Below are positions 21,400 through 32,499 of a stretch of DNA of 64,000 nucleotides, in pieces (the stretch's first letter is position 1; each line of letters opens with the position of its first letter). Location of the stretch: contig JAJEKV010000027.1 of assembly GCA_021234155.1 (NCBI GenBank), forward strand, positions 6,198,623 to 6,262,622. Direction: 5' to 3'. The notes below the pieces were generated by a model. That model worked only from the letters and a program-made list of their open reading frames with translations, did not search any database and was not told the origin of the DNA. The position numbers and the translations under genes are program-made. Origin of the DNA: Isoetes taiwanensis. Lineage: Eukaryota; Streptophyta; Lycopodiopsida; Isoetales; Isoetaceae.

Positions 21400-23316
21400 T
21401 TGTAATAAGGTGAAAGTGGTTGCTCCCGCAGTTACCTTCCTTGCCTGATGCATTAGTTAACTTATACAACATGCTGGGTTTCAATGGAGTATATAGAAAG
21501 ATAAATAGACTATTTTTGCGTGCTTGGAGTTGATGGAGAGTTCGTCAACTTGGGCTTCCCTTCATCAGTGACGATCACAGGTCGTACGTATGATCGGTTG
21601 CTTCTAACAGGAGATACTGGAAATCCCATACACTGGTATATATATGACGATTCACAACGTTATGTGCAAGTAGGACTTCAAGGTGTGCCCTTTCAGTGGG
21701 TTGCAACCATTGGTTCAATTCTCGATCGAGAACATCCATTTATTAGACACCTTCGAACTATGGGGAGTGTGCATATGCCTTCGGCATATATTACAGCTGA
21801 AGGAATAATTGGCCATAGTGGCAATTGCATCCCGAGTTGCGGGCTTTTGGGCTCGAAATGCGGGTGAACCGACTTTTATGAATATCCTTGATCCCATGTA
21901 TGAACCTTTGCAATATCCACTACTCTTTCCGCATGGTACATCAGGGTGGGGTCTCAGAAATGAATATGGTCTCACGCAACTACAATGATACAGAGCAAGA
22001 ATCTTGCATGAGGATAGGTTCCTTCAGCTAGGCCGCTTATGTGGGGAGTATCTCGTTGATATGTATTCAAGAGTTGAGGACGCATGACTAAATTACTTTA
22101 GGACTTCTGCCTTTAGGAATAGGAGGATTCAATATGATGAGGATTACTCTGAGCGAGAAAATGACAATCAAAATGATGTTATCCTTCCTTCGTCATTCTT
22201 GGGTTGCCAAAGGTGGTGCTCTGTACAGGTTGCTAATGCGTTGGCACTGTCTAGGTCAAAAGGCCGGCCAACTTTATTCGTTACAATGACGACTAACACG
22301 AATTGGCCAGAAATAAGGGCTGCCCTTGGGCCTGGACAAAATGCTTCTGATATACCTATGACTGTTGTCCGATGTTTTCATGGAAGGTTGCAACGCCTAA
22401 CTTTCAGCGCGTATCATATATAATAACAGTAGTAGAGTTCAGAAGCAAGGATTACCGCATTCGCATCTTGTGTTACGTACCGAACCAGATATACCAATAG
22501 AATGCGTTGATGAAATTATATCTGCAGAACTACCAAGTGATCCGATTATTCGAGCCGCAGGTCCAAAAATTTATGATTCATTACTGTTATAACTATCCAA
22601 AACTAGTTAATCCAACGCCGCACCTTGGCTCGAAAGGGTACGTGCAATATAGGAGGAGGAGTGTAGATGACGCGTGGGTAGTTCCATACAATGCATTCTT
22701 GCTTCATGAACTCGATTGCCATATTATGGTTGACATCGCATCCACCGTGCATGTCTTCTCTTATCTCTATGGTTACATATATAAGGCCTTTGATACTGCA
22801 AGATTCCAGATTACTCAAGAGAGGCATACAAACGCAGAGACGTCATCGGGCCTTGAGCAGCAGAGAGTTCAGATCACACGAGATACACGAGTGAATGGTG
22901 AGCATACAAGTCTCGGTACAGATCAATGCTCTGAAAACATTCCGCAGACGCATACTACTACATCGGTTCCTAGAGATGAGACACGTGAGTACTTAAAGGC
23001 ACGATACCTTTCGGCCATGGAGGCGTCTTGGAGAATAATGCCATATGACATAACGAACAAGTCCCCTGCTGTTAAATGTCTACCTTTGCATCTGTTGCAA
23101 CCAAATACAAGATCATTATTGGACCGATACTTCTTACGACCGCCTGATCATGTATTCGATACGCTGACTTATATCCAATACTACGAACAATATACGTTAA
23201 CACCATTTAACCCATCATTAGCATCTGAATCTGGATCATATGCGTTCTACTCAAGACAAATTTTTTTGCATCGTCCGGCCAGGATGTGGGGTGAATTAAA
23301 GAGGGTTTTCTTGTAG
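21400..23316 (+). pseudogene. Helitron_like_N (Rep-like) domain region, frameshifted
   Basis: Segments in different frames follow the Helitron order. 21520-21867 includes GNPIHWYIYDDSQRYVQVGL and HPFIRHLRTMGSV. About 21860-22130 includes EPLQYPLLFPHGTSGWGLRN and GEYLVDMYSRVEDA. 22199-22423 includes TLFVTMTTNTNWPEIRAALG. 22507-23316 includes VVPYNAFLLHELDCHIMVDI and PARMWGEL. These match the N-terminal region preceding the rolling-circle initiator part of eukaryotic Helitrons. In-frame stops and at least three frameshifts break it. The segment carrying the catalytic tyrosines was not identified, so activity is not expected. Confidence 0.85.
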
Positions 23317-23560
23317 GTAGCCTCGCCTGCATAATCTACATCCACAAAACCCTCAAGAATAGGTTTACTTGTCAGATCCAACGTGATAATAGATGTCTAA
23401 TTGGGGGTATCCCTAAGTTGTCGAAGAATACTTTTGACTGCTTGATGGTGAGTACATGGACTTACAATGTCTAGCTTACTGCACACCATGAAGTGCATCA
23501 AAGATTCTACAACTCTTGTAGGGAATATTCGCTTGTAGTATTCCTTTCATCGTATTGGTA
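23315..23560 (-). mobile_element. Copia retrotransposon RT/RNase H fragment
   Basis: Read on the minus strand, the region gives SLMHFMVCSKLDI, then HHQAVKSILRQLRDTPN and ILEGFVDVDYAGEATY. This matches the Copia stretch before RNase H (consensus SLMYxMVCTRPDI, AVKxILRYLRGT, GFVDSDFAGD). A stop interrupts it and nothing else of the element adjoins, so it is a small remnant next to the Helitron end. Confidence 0.75.
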
Positions 23561-24003
23561 TGGACATAATCAAACAAAGCAGTGGAAACAACATGTGTAT
23601 TTGCTACTCGTGAGCCTTGCCAATGGCGATGTATTATTCAACTAAAAGAAGAAGTTATGTATAATCTTAAGTATTTGGTTCGTCGAATGAAAGTGATTTG
23701 GTGGTTTGAGGATGACAATATATCAAAATGAAGATAAAGGTGATTTGCTTGTTTGAATTTGGTCCATTGATGAATGGGAAAAGACAAAGGAAGAGAGTAA
23801 AGCAAGCAAATGAAAGATAACGTTTTTGATCATGTCATACATCCAATGAACATTCTACAGTGAATCTTGCTTTTATTTTGTGTGGATGTGTTGCAAAGCA
23901 TATCTCTTTACAAGCTAAATGTCAAGACCTACAACCTAAACCAAGAAAAGGGTGTAACGAATCAGATAGTTTCGTGTCTTATTCATTTGTTCTCTGATGA
24001 CAA

Positions 24004-24221
24004 GATAATTATAGTTTTCAAACGCACGCCAATTCATTAATCATAGGTTTTGATTAGCTACAGCATAGATATTTGATAGCAGTATATATACTGCTGTATC
24101 ATTAGGATCTATGATAATTATAGTTTTCAAATGCACGCCAATTCATTAATCATAGGTTTTGATTAGCTACAGCATAGATATTTGATAGCAGTATATATAC
24201 TGCTGTATCATTAGGATCTAT
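24004..24221. repeat. 109-bp tandem duplication at the PPR gene end
   Basis: Two nearly identical head-to-tail copies (24004-24112 and 24113-24221) start GATAATTATAGTTTTCAAAC or its one-base variant. The second copy contains the last codons and stop of the PPR gene; the first is a spare copy of the same end just downstream of it. Confidence 0.92.
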
Positions 24222-26402
24222 GTGAATAATTTCCTCTGCAGCATGTTTTGCACGTTTGACATCTATGTGGTTGTGACAGGAAGCCAGCAATGCGGTCCAA
24301 GAAAGTATATCAGGTTGAACTGGCATGGCATAAATCAGAGCCTCAGTAACATCCAGCCATCCAATCCTCCCAAAATGATCAATTATACCATTATAATGTT
24401 GAGAAGATGGCGTAATGCCATAGCTAGAGTTCAGTGAAGCAAAAAGGTGTTTCCCCACATTTTCTAGATCAATATGGTTACAAGCAGAAAGAAGTATTAC
24501 AAATGTGAGACTATTAGGCAACAACCCTAGAAATATCATTTCTTCAAATAATTGGAAAGCTTCCTTCCCGTACCCATTTTGAGTATAGGCAGCAATTATT
24601 GTATTGATCAACAATACATCCGTTTTGGGAAGTTTCTTAAAAACTGCAGTGGCATCATCTATGCATCCACATTTCCCATACATATTTACAAGTGCAGTAC
24701 CTATAACAATATTAAATTCCAAGCTGTTGTTCATAATCAGAAAGTGCAAATGCTTGCCTCTAAGTATAGCTATTTGGTTAGCACAAGAATCAAGCAAGGT
24801 CACAAAAGTAGCTTCGTTTGGCATCACTGCTCCTTGCTGCATTTCGTGAAAGAAAAGAAAAGCTTCCTCAAGCTGGCCATTCTGGCAACAAGCTGAAATA
24901 ACAGCATTCCAGGAAACAACATTCCTTTCAGGCATTTGCCTGAAAAGAGCAACTGCTTTCTCGAGTTCGCCATGTTGACTATATGCTGAAATCATAGCAT
25001 TACTTGAAACTATATCATGTTGAGGCATCTGTTCATATAGTTGAGATGCTGCATGTAAATGGCCTGCCTGCGCATAAACACTAATCATAATATTCCATGA
25101 TACCACATCTCGCTTAGACATTTCCTGGAAGAATTGAAATGACTCGTCGAGCTGCCCATGATGAGCATAAGTGGCAAGGAGTGTGTTGCAAGAGATAATG
25201 TCAGGTTCAGGTATTTGACAGAAAATTTGCAATGCCTCATCCATCCTTCCAAATTGACAAAATGCAGAGAGCATGAGATTCCAGGACACTATGTTGCGTT
25301 GGGGCATTTGCTTAAAAAGAGCAAAAGCATCCTCAAGTTTCCCTTTCTGAACATAACCTGTGATAATAGTGTTCCATGAAGTCACGTCTTGTATTGGCAT
25401 TTCCTGAAAGAGGCAAACTGCCTCTACAAGCAAACCTTGCTTCGCATAAGCTGCAATCATTGTATTCCAAGAGACTATATCATGCTCAGGCATTTGCTGA
25501 AACAACTGAAGAGCATCCTTCAGCTTACTCTGTCGGACATAAGCTGCAATCATGGTATTCCAAGAAGCTATATCTCGTACGGGCATTCGATGAAACAGTT
25601 CCAAAGCTTCATCAATACGCCCCTGCGACAGGTAAGCCGCAAGTAACGCATTCCAGGAAACCACATCCTGTTCAGGCATTTGTTGAAAAAGTTGAAGAGC
25701 TTCCTTCAGCTTGCCTTGTTGAGCATAAGCAGAAAGCATCATGTTCCATGTAATTATATTCCTTACAGACGTTTTCTGAAACAGATGCAACGCTTCCTGG
25801 AACCTGCCATGTTGCAAACAAGCTGATATTATGGTATTAGATGAGATCACATTTTTTTGGGGCATTTGGTGAAACAGCTGGAGTGCTTGCTCTAGGTTAT
25901 CATGCTGGCTATAAGCATCCATCATGATATTGCAAGAGACTTCATTTTTTTCAGGCATTTGTCCAAACAGTAAGATGGCATCCTTGAGGTTTCCCTGCTG
26001 CAAATATGCTGAGATCATGGTATTCCAAGAAACAATATCCTTGTTAGGCATTTGCTGAAACAATTGCAGAGCTTTATCCATCTCTTTATGCTGGGCATAA
26101 GCAGAAATCATAATATTCCAAGAGAAATAATTCCTCACATGAATATTGTCAAATATATTTTGTGCATCCTGCAGGGATCCACATTTAGCATACATATCTA
26201 CCAAAAGATTACTCAGAAATCTGTCCCCATCTAATCCCCTAGAAATAATGTACTGATGAATATGCTTACCTTGCGGAAGGTGCTTTTCCTTAGCATACGT
26301 CCTCAAAAGACATCTAATGTTGTTCATAGATACGATACCATGAGATTTGATTTCCGAGACCGGAAGTCGTTCACAACAGAAATGAAAGGATTTCGAGAGC
26401 AC
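24150..26402 (-). CDS. PLS-class pentatricopeptide repeat protein with short E motif, 750 aa
   Basis: The uninterrupted intronless ORF encodes about twenty PPR motifs from residue 65 onward. Most are 31-residue S-type units (for example SWNTMIAAYVRQSKLKDALQ then LFQQMPEHDIV). Around residues 500-680 there are longer L and P-type units (TFVTLLDSCANQ, TFVILLSACNHI), then an E motif beginning SWTALLASCHNH that stops after ILLSNIYAVANQNL. There is no E2 or DYW deaminase domain. PLS proteins bind organellar RNA, one base per motif, usually for C-to-U or U-to-C editing, so this one would need a deaminase partner or have another role. The N-terminus (MLSKSFHFCCERLPV) may be an organelle presequence; MNNIRCLLRTYAKE is an alternative start. 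The end coincides with a tandem duplication that may have truncated it. Confidence 0.9.
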   Translation of the reverse strand: MLSKSFHFCCERLPVSEIKSHGIVSMNNIRCLLRTYAKEKHLPQGKHIHQYIISRGLDGDRFLSNLLVDMYAKCGSLQDAQNIFDNIHVRNYFSWNIMISAYAQHKEMDKALQLFQQMPNKDIVSWNTMISAYLQQGNLKDAILLFGQMPEKNEVSCNIMMDAYSQHDNLEQALQLFHQMPQKNVISSNTIISACLQHGRFQEALHLFQKTSVRNIITWNMMLSAYAQQGKLKEALQLFQQMPEQDVVSWNALLAAYLSQGRIDEALELFHRMPVRDIASWNTMIAAYVRQSKLKDALQLFQQMPEHDIVSWNTMIAAYAKQGLLVEAVCLFQEMPIQDVTSWNTIITGYVQKGKLEDAFALFKQMPQRNIVSWNLMLSAFCQFGRMDEALQIFCQIPEPDIISCNTLLATYAHHGQLDESFQFFQEMSKRDVVSWNIMISVYAQAGHLHAASQLYEQMPQHDIVSSNAMISAYSQHGELEKAVALFRQMPERNVVSWNAVISACCQNGQLEEAFLFFHEMQQGAVMPNEATFVTLLDSCANQIAILRGKHLHFLIMNNSLEFNIVIGTALVNMYGKCGCIDDATAVFKKLPKTDVLLINTIIAAYTQNGYGKEAFQLFEEMIFLGLLPNSLTFVILLSACNHIDLENVGKHLFASLNSSYGITPSSQHYNGIIDHFGRIGWLDVTEALIYAMPVQPDILSWTALLASCHNHIDVKRAKHAAEEIIHIDPNDTAVYILLSNIYAVANQNL

Positions 26403-28250
26403 ACGAATCCACGTGAACCCACGTTATGAACACCGCGAATCCTTTCCCATTTCTAAGGTTGGCCTTTACAGGCGTCTGCAGATTGGCATTCGAATAGACC
26501 TGCCATTTGCATCTATCTAATAGCCTGTGATGCTCATGCTCATGTAATGCATTTGATTCCTTTGATGGCGTACAAACTACAAAACCTAAACTGTAAAGTT
26601 GTAATTTGCATACAGAACAACAAATGAATGACACAATAATTTCAGTCTGAAAAACATGAATATCTACCATGCATGCAGAGTCTTATCCATTTATTTCTAG
26701 AAGAAATTTATTGCTGCAACATTTCTTGAGTTCCAAGCCTGTGGGTTCGACCCACTATTAATATTCAACGTCTGATAATGCAATGTCTGCATGAACTCGA
26801 AATGATGTGAGTTTTAAAGACTAGCTTTCGTGCAATCTTTGTTAAATAAATGCTAGTGGCAATATTTTTGGAGTCAAATTCCCTAAGATAATGAAGCTCA
26901 AGATTGCATAAGAACGCATTTCTTGATAATTCCCTTGAATGGGCATGGCGAATGAAATCATTATTGCCATGGATGGGCACAATCACGTTTCCGTAGTTTA
27001 GAGTAAATGTCCCACCACATCTAGATTTGTAAATGAATCTCAACCATTCTATAACACCTATTAAGATCTCACGGTGCAAAATGGTTCAAAATGGAAGTTG
27101 TGCAGTGAGAAAAACAAAATGATCCCTAGCTACTGGTGACAAACATTATAGCAAACATATAAATGCAGAATTAGATACACCCTGTACATAGGCTATGCTT
27201 GGTGTTTTGTCTCATATTTCCTTGATCACCTCTAATAGTCTTCAAGTTGTAACCATGCTCATTGAACTAGATATTTGCGTTATCTTCTTTCCCTTTGGAG
27301 CTCCAAAAATTTGTTGCGTATAAATGGTAGTTGCATGGATCTTCCAACAAAGAACTAATGATAGTGTAGAATAGCCAGCCATGTTATTCAATAGAGTTAG
27401 CACTCTTCAAAATCTTCCTGGCTTTACATTTGACTATCTTGATAACTACATATACTATATGTCAATTATGGAAAATAATTTATTCATGAATATGTCTCAT
27501 ACACTTTACAACGAGCATTTGCTATGTATTTCAAGCTCTTTGAAGAGCGTCATAATGTACAAACATGATCGTTCTGCTCCAGAAAGACATGCCTCTCATT
27601 TCTCCCTTAAATTGAATTGAATTGACTTTTATCGTACACGAAGATCAAGCACCAGGTGATCTACTCAATTGCTTTGTTCAAATCAGTTGGGCAAAAAGGT
27701 ATGAATTGATTTCTCATTTCTTTAGTATGGCGTTGAAAGCCTTATGCACATATGAATTCTTCATCTCTTTAATATGGCATTGAAAGCCTTATTCACATGC
27801 CCTCTACTTTGAGGACCTATTATTCATTTCTTTAGTATGACATTGAAACACGTGCTCTATATTTTGAATATAGATTGATCTTTTAATCTATAGCCTTAAT
27901 TTTATTCTGTAGCATGGCTGAAAGCCTTATGTGCATACTATAACTTTTGAAGAACCTATTTTTCAATTCTTCAGTACAGCATTGAGACACATGCTCTCCA
28001 TTTTGAAGAACCTATTATTCATTCTTCATAACAATTGTTGTAAGGTACTAATTATTCTGTATATATCTCTACTTGTAGTGGTACTACTACTTACATAGCC
28101 ATAAGGTCAAGAGTTCAACCAGCTTATGTGGATCACTCCAACCAATTCATCAAAGTCTGAGCTGTAATACGTGGATGAGCTATATACTTTCTCTTGATAG
28201 ATTTATTCTTAATGTAGGCTTTACCATCACAATAGATAGAATGCTTATAC
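26403..28250. other. AT-rich non-coding flank
   Basis: The PPR upstream flank and AT-rich sequence. Short ORFs exist (for example 26765-27079 minus) but none shows a domain. A tRNA B-box-like word (GGGTTCGACCC) at about 26743 has no convincing A box. Confidence 0.4.
27690..28030. repeat. Degenerate tandem repeat, about 70 bp
   Basis: At least four diverged copies share the core TTTAGTATGGCATTGAAAGC, followed by CTTATGCACAT, and the linker TTGAAGAACCTATTATTCAT. No coding is evident. Confidence 0.65.
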
Positions 28251-28477
28251 CCCTTCCTTGAATTTTCATATGCTATTAGTCTTTTCATTCTCTAACGGTC
28301 AATTATTTATGTTTGGTGATGTTTGCTTGGAAGATGGACCAAAACAACAATCCCATCGATTCGAGCCATCAGATCGAGATTCTAGAGAGGACGAGCATGC
28401 ATGTCTCGCATGCATGTATTGCATGCTTTCTCCGGTTGGGAGGTTGCTATATTAGGCGACGTTCTTCATCAACATCT

Positions 28478-29075
28478 CATCGGCGCTTCCTCTTCTCTTT
28501 CAGCAATACCTTATTCTCTATTCTTGAAACCACCCTCCCTCCCCTCCCCCCACACCCCTTAATTGTTTAATGTATTTGTCGCCTGGCACGCGTGACCAGC
28601 CCCTCTATTTGAAGAGGTTTTTCTTTTGTTGTCGCGTGGCACGCGTGATCAGCCCCTCCACTTTGGGAGGCTTGTTTTTTCATATTTTGTTCTATGACAC
28701 GCGACAGCAACTTCGACTTCTCCATTCGTGGGTTTTTTGGGAGCGATTTTTCAGCCTTATATTTGTCCAAGCCCTTTGCCGAAGGCTTATCACTAGGGTT
28801 TTTCTTCAAAAACCCGAAAGGACGGGGTTTTTTAATCCTGGTGATAAGCTTTCAGCAGGTACACAAACCAAACATCTGTTAGCATTGTAATTTTTGGGGT
28901 CCAAGTTGTATAATTGGACATTCCCTTTATTTTTTCGTGGGTAGTTCGCATGTGTGCGACTACCCACTATCCACCATTGTAGAAAATCTGCTGAGATGAA
29001 TGAGAAGCCTATCTCAATCGGCGCTTCCTCTTCTCTCTCAGTAATATCTTATTCTCTATTCTTTGAAACCATGCA
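28478..29075. repeat. Short tandem and dispersed repeats
   Basis: A unit of about 53 bp with GGCACGCGTGA(C/T)CAGCCCCTC occurs at about 28578 and 28631. Separately, the block CGGCGCTTCCTCTTCTCT, followed by TTATTCTCTATTCTT, occurs at 28488-28530 and again at 29020-29060. This suggests a duplicated repeat end. Confidence 0.75.
28775..28856. repeat. Hairpin
   Basis: An inverted repeat pairs GGCTTATCACTAGG (about 28785-28798) with CCTGGTGATAAGC (about 28838-28850). An inner pair, AAAAACCC and GGGGTTTTTT, extends the stem. Confidence 0.7.
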
Positions 29076-29329
29076 GGGGAGGGTCCCTACTTGGATTGAC
29101 CAATTTGGCATTTCTTTCATGCTGTGGCATGCCCTTTGTCAGCCTTGCCTCTTCTTTGGCCATAATCCTTTGACCTTTCGCCCTCGATCCCGTTTTTAAT
29201 AAGGAAGTTCTCTTCTATTTGGGAGGTGTTTGTCGTTTTCATGTGAGCCCCATTCTAGAATTTAGATACTTTTGCAATACACAAGTTAGCGGTTTCTTTG
29301 TTGCCATTGTATTTGGATGGGAATGTTCT

Positions 29330-30400
29330 AGCTTTATTAGAAACATAATCCATGATTAGCTGAGCTTATGTATGTCATTTGCAAAAGAGTAATTATTGAA
29401 TATGCGAGATACCAATTCTCCACCTCTGTCAGTTCTAAGACACTTTACGTTGTTATCATTATGCCATTTGGCCTCTGCTTGCCTTGAATGCTTCAAAAGC
29501 ATGATTTTTGTGTTTCAAGATATAGACCTTTGTTTTCTAAGCAAATTATTAGCAAATGTAACAAAATACTTCTATGAATGTTTCTTATGTCCAATGGTCC
29601 AAACAAGTCACTTTAAACAAGTTCATTAATTTCTTTTGCCCTTTTTCTTTTCTTAGGAAAAAGCAACCTGCATTGTTTGCCTTTAAAGTGCCCAGCACAA
29701 TGAAATTTTCCTCCTCTATATCTATAGCATGTATTTGGCATGTTTTAACCATATACTTCAAGTTAGCCAACTCGTTCAGCTAAGAACTTAATTTTATTAT
29801 CTATCATGACCTTACAATAGTGTTTTTAGCCAAGATGTATTAGTTGTGTAACTAAAATGAGATTCTTAACTAGGTTAGGAATGCAAAGTACATTTTCAAA
29901 AATAACTGGCTTTCTTTTAAGATCAAATAAATAGTTCAAGTAATCTAGCTTGCTCCACCTTTTGCAGATTTCCATCTCCCATTTGAACAAATCTTATTCT
30001 TGCAGACCCTTTCCTTATGCTTCTCTCAGCTCCACTATCTAACACATACAGGACATCATCCTTTAGTTTAGAATCAATGCTAACTGACAATGCTTTAGAG
30101 CAACTTACCTCAGCATCTTCATCTTGAATCTCTACTTCATCCTCATTCTTTTTTGCAGCCATATTAATAGTAGCAGACTTGCCTCTACCTCTACCATAGT
30201 TTACATTCCCTCCTCAATTGCAACTCAATTGATAAAGTCAAATCCATTGCCTGAGGATATGTTACAGCTCTAAACTACTAGGACCTTTGGCACATCAGCA
30301 GATGCAGGTCATCTTGTTACATGCTTTGCAAGGCAATTGCATCAAATGTGCAGCATTGACTTGATTATTTTGCAATGGCCTCACACCATGGCCATTCTAC
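29330..30400 (-). mobile_element. Decayed Copia retrotransposon (protease to integrase)
   Basis: On the minus strand the Copia order is visible. A damaged zinc-knuckle-like stretch (about 30300-30345) comes first. Next is the protease motif YVLDSGAERSI (within 29923-30162), then a GAG-pre-integrase-like stretch (29585-29770, with KLMNLFKVTCLDHW). The integrase remnant at about 29370-29600 has YFVTFANNLLRKQ and VKCLRTDRGGELVSRIFNNY. Stops and frameshifts interrupt it. RT and LTRs were not found next to it. Confidence 0.85.
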
Positions 30401-30599
30401 CCACCTACCCTATAATTAAGAGAATTAGCATGGAGGATCCATCTTGGTGCACTACAGGGGACCATTAATAAAGTCGTTATTGCGGCATAGTTTAACGACG
30501 TCATGGCATCGTTCAAGTCAAATCACCTCCTATGTGCATCAGCTTTATTTGGATTATGATAAATCAGAGGCTTATGCCCAGTTGCTAATAGATGAGATA

Positions 30600-30914
30600 T
30601 CAAGAATCTTGCAACTGCCCACATTGGAACAGCAACAGTTTTATCGTCCTTCTGGATATAGCAGAGCAATATTTTGGGGAGAAGGCAGACCAATAAACCA
30701 TCATATACATCTCATTTCCCTTGGAACAAATAGGCGTAACAAAATACTTGGAATTCATAGGTGCATCCCAGACGCCCAACTCTTCTTCCTTAGGCTCTGC
30801 TGCAAGGTCTACAGGTGCCGGCTTAGGGTCAGAAGTTGAAGACATGGACATGGACAGAGAAAGCATCTCCCAGTCTTGTGCTCGAGGAGCATTATTTTCA
30901 CCTTGATTATCCAT
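30600..30914 (-). CDS. Possible exon, unrecognised
   Basis: The minus frame from the ATG at 30914 (MDNQGENNAPRAQDWEMLSL) runs 104 codons, and a TTTTGCAG acceptor-like site lies just upstream. The first 55 residues have the Glu/Pro/Ser composition of a real N-terminus; the part after about residue 58 may be intron read-through. I recognise no family. It lies between Copia and LINE remnants and may be a gene fragment. Confidence 0.3.
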   Translation of the reverse strand: MDNQGENNAPRAQDWEMLSLSMSMSSTSDPKPAPVDLAAEPKEEELGVWDAPMNSKYFVTPICSKGNEMYMMVYWSAFSPKYCSAISRRTIKLLLFQCGQLQDS

Positions 30915-31264
30915 GTCTTGCTGCAAAAAATATAAACCCAGATAGCAATAACAGTTTAGGTCCTCCGATCTCACACAAGAAACGAACTATTACAAAATCC
31001 TTCTGAAACCAAAGATCTACCTTCTGAAAACTTAAAAAAACTTAAGGATGAATGTAAAGCTTTTAAATGACAACTCAGACTAGTAATTGATCCTGCGATT
31101 ACAAGCAATCAAGCTGTACAAATGTTACATCCAAGGCAAGATGGCATATACATTGCAGAACATCAACAAGAAATGTTTTATCTTCTTGACCACCACTCCA
31201 GAACATTTTGGAGGAGATTGTTACACAAGCCTCTACAACCTCTTAGCAACATCTCTCCAGATTA

Positions 31265-31770
31265 GTGGATGCAGTACTTGATGCAGTTTGATGGCCCCAA
31301 CATGCTCCACAATATTGTGCCAACACAAACGGATCCTTCATTGGCTACAACGTAGGTAGATGTCATCCAGGGCTTGCAACGCCTCACAGATGGCAAGGAA
31401 ATGGATCTAGAGGGCATGCAGGCAGAACGATTATAAAGTATGCTGGACCTTAGATTGCCCAAGTCCTGACTAGTCTTTTCGATAGGGCTCTTCAAAAAGG
31501 CTTCCCTATGTAATGGACTGTCAATAGAGTAGTTCCAATATATAAAGCAGGGAACTGACAATGTCCCTCCAATTATCGTACAAATGGTCCGTCCTTTGTT
31601 GGCAAAACTGCTCTGCGGAATTTTTAAAATGAATTGGCATCATGGGCAGAGGAAACAGGGGTACGGGCACTTGGACAGGTTTTAGACTCAGGCATTCTAA
31701 TATTGATCACATTTTTACATTGCACACCCTACTAGAGGACAACAAAAATGAACGACCGGCCAGGGGTCCA
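31265..31770 (+). mobile_element. LINE reverse-transcriptase remnant
   Basis: The plus frames give LQRLTDGKEMDLEGMQAE, then LFKKASLCNGLSIE and a stretch with VPPIIVQMVRPLLAKLLCGI. This is the N-terminal RT region of a LINE (consensus A-x-GK-x-x-D-x-EG-x-x-x-E ... NYRxI). Multiple stops and frameshifts are present. It resembles the RT part of the LINE at 55800-57440. Confidence 0.7.
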
Positions 31771-32499
31771 CAACATCTTAAAGCTTGTTGAAAGGAGAAA
31801 TGTGCATGTCGGTTCGCCAGATGAAATATCTAGGAGCATGGATATACAAGTGCAGAATAATGAGTATCACACTCACTTGAAGTAGTATCTCGATACATGC
31901 CTTGGTAAGCTTTGGGATGCCAATGCTTTGAAAAATGTCAAAATAGCGCACTACAAAAGCCAGGTTAATCACACACTTACCAAGGGCCCAAATACAGATG
32001 AGGCAGTCAGGAGCTTGAAAATATGGTATGTCAATGTTGTGAGACGAGAGCCATTGAAGATGAATGCCACACTCTTCAGATCTACCGAGGGTTTGCGATT
32101 ATTCAAGCACAATATATTGGCTTGATTAAACAATATCACATTGTGTTCAAAACCACAGCATTTCTAGACTTCAACTTGCGAAAATCATAATGCACTCCTC
32201 AACAACTAGAATTTTGAATCATTGTCCTATGAAGAATCACAAAAGGTTTGCCATAACCTCCTCATAAATGCATTGACTGAGTATCTTATCCTGGGCTACA
32301 GCAATGATTCCACGATCAGATGAATAAATGCTTTGAAAAACGTGGTGTCTTTGACGTTCCTAGATTGACCATAGGAGCCAACCAGAATCAAGGTGAAATG
32401 CCTTTTGCTTAGCTGGGGGGTAAGATGCCAAGAGGACACATTGGCAATCCAGTGTGCTGTTAAATAAATCTTATAGCCAGGACATGCTAGTTGGACTTT

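Larger units (their letters stand above)
18400..23320 (+). mobile_element. Decayed Helitron-family element
   Basis: The unit starts near a TATA box (CATATAAATAGAAGG, about 18400-18412), has a leader intron (donor TCTAAG|GTAATC at about 18488, acceptor TTTCAG just before the ATG at 18695) and several damaged ORFs. The last region matches the Helitron_like_N domain of eukaryotic rolling-circle transposons. No PIF1-type helicase follows; the similarity stops at about 23316, where an unrelated Copia fragment begins. I could not fix the 5' TC or 3' CTRR termini, so the boundaries are approximate. Confidence 0.75.

Noticed and set aside
25376-25753. 125-codon plus-strand ORF inside the PPR gene
   Set aside because: It is antisense to the PPR repeats; the periodic repeats keep stops out of phase on the other strand, giving a repetitive shadow.
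26735-26760. tRNA-like B box (GGGTTCGACCC)
   Set aside because: No A box at the right distance and no cloverleaf can be drawn, so neither a tRNA nor a SINE is supported.
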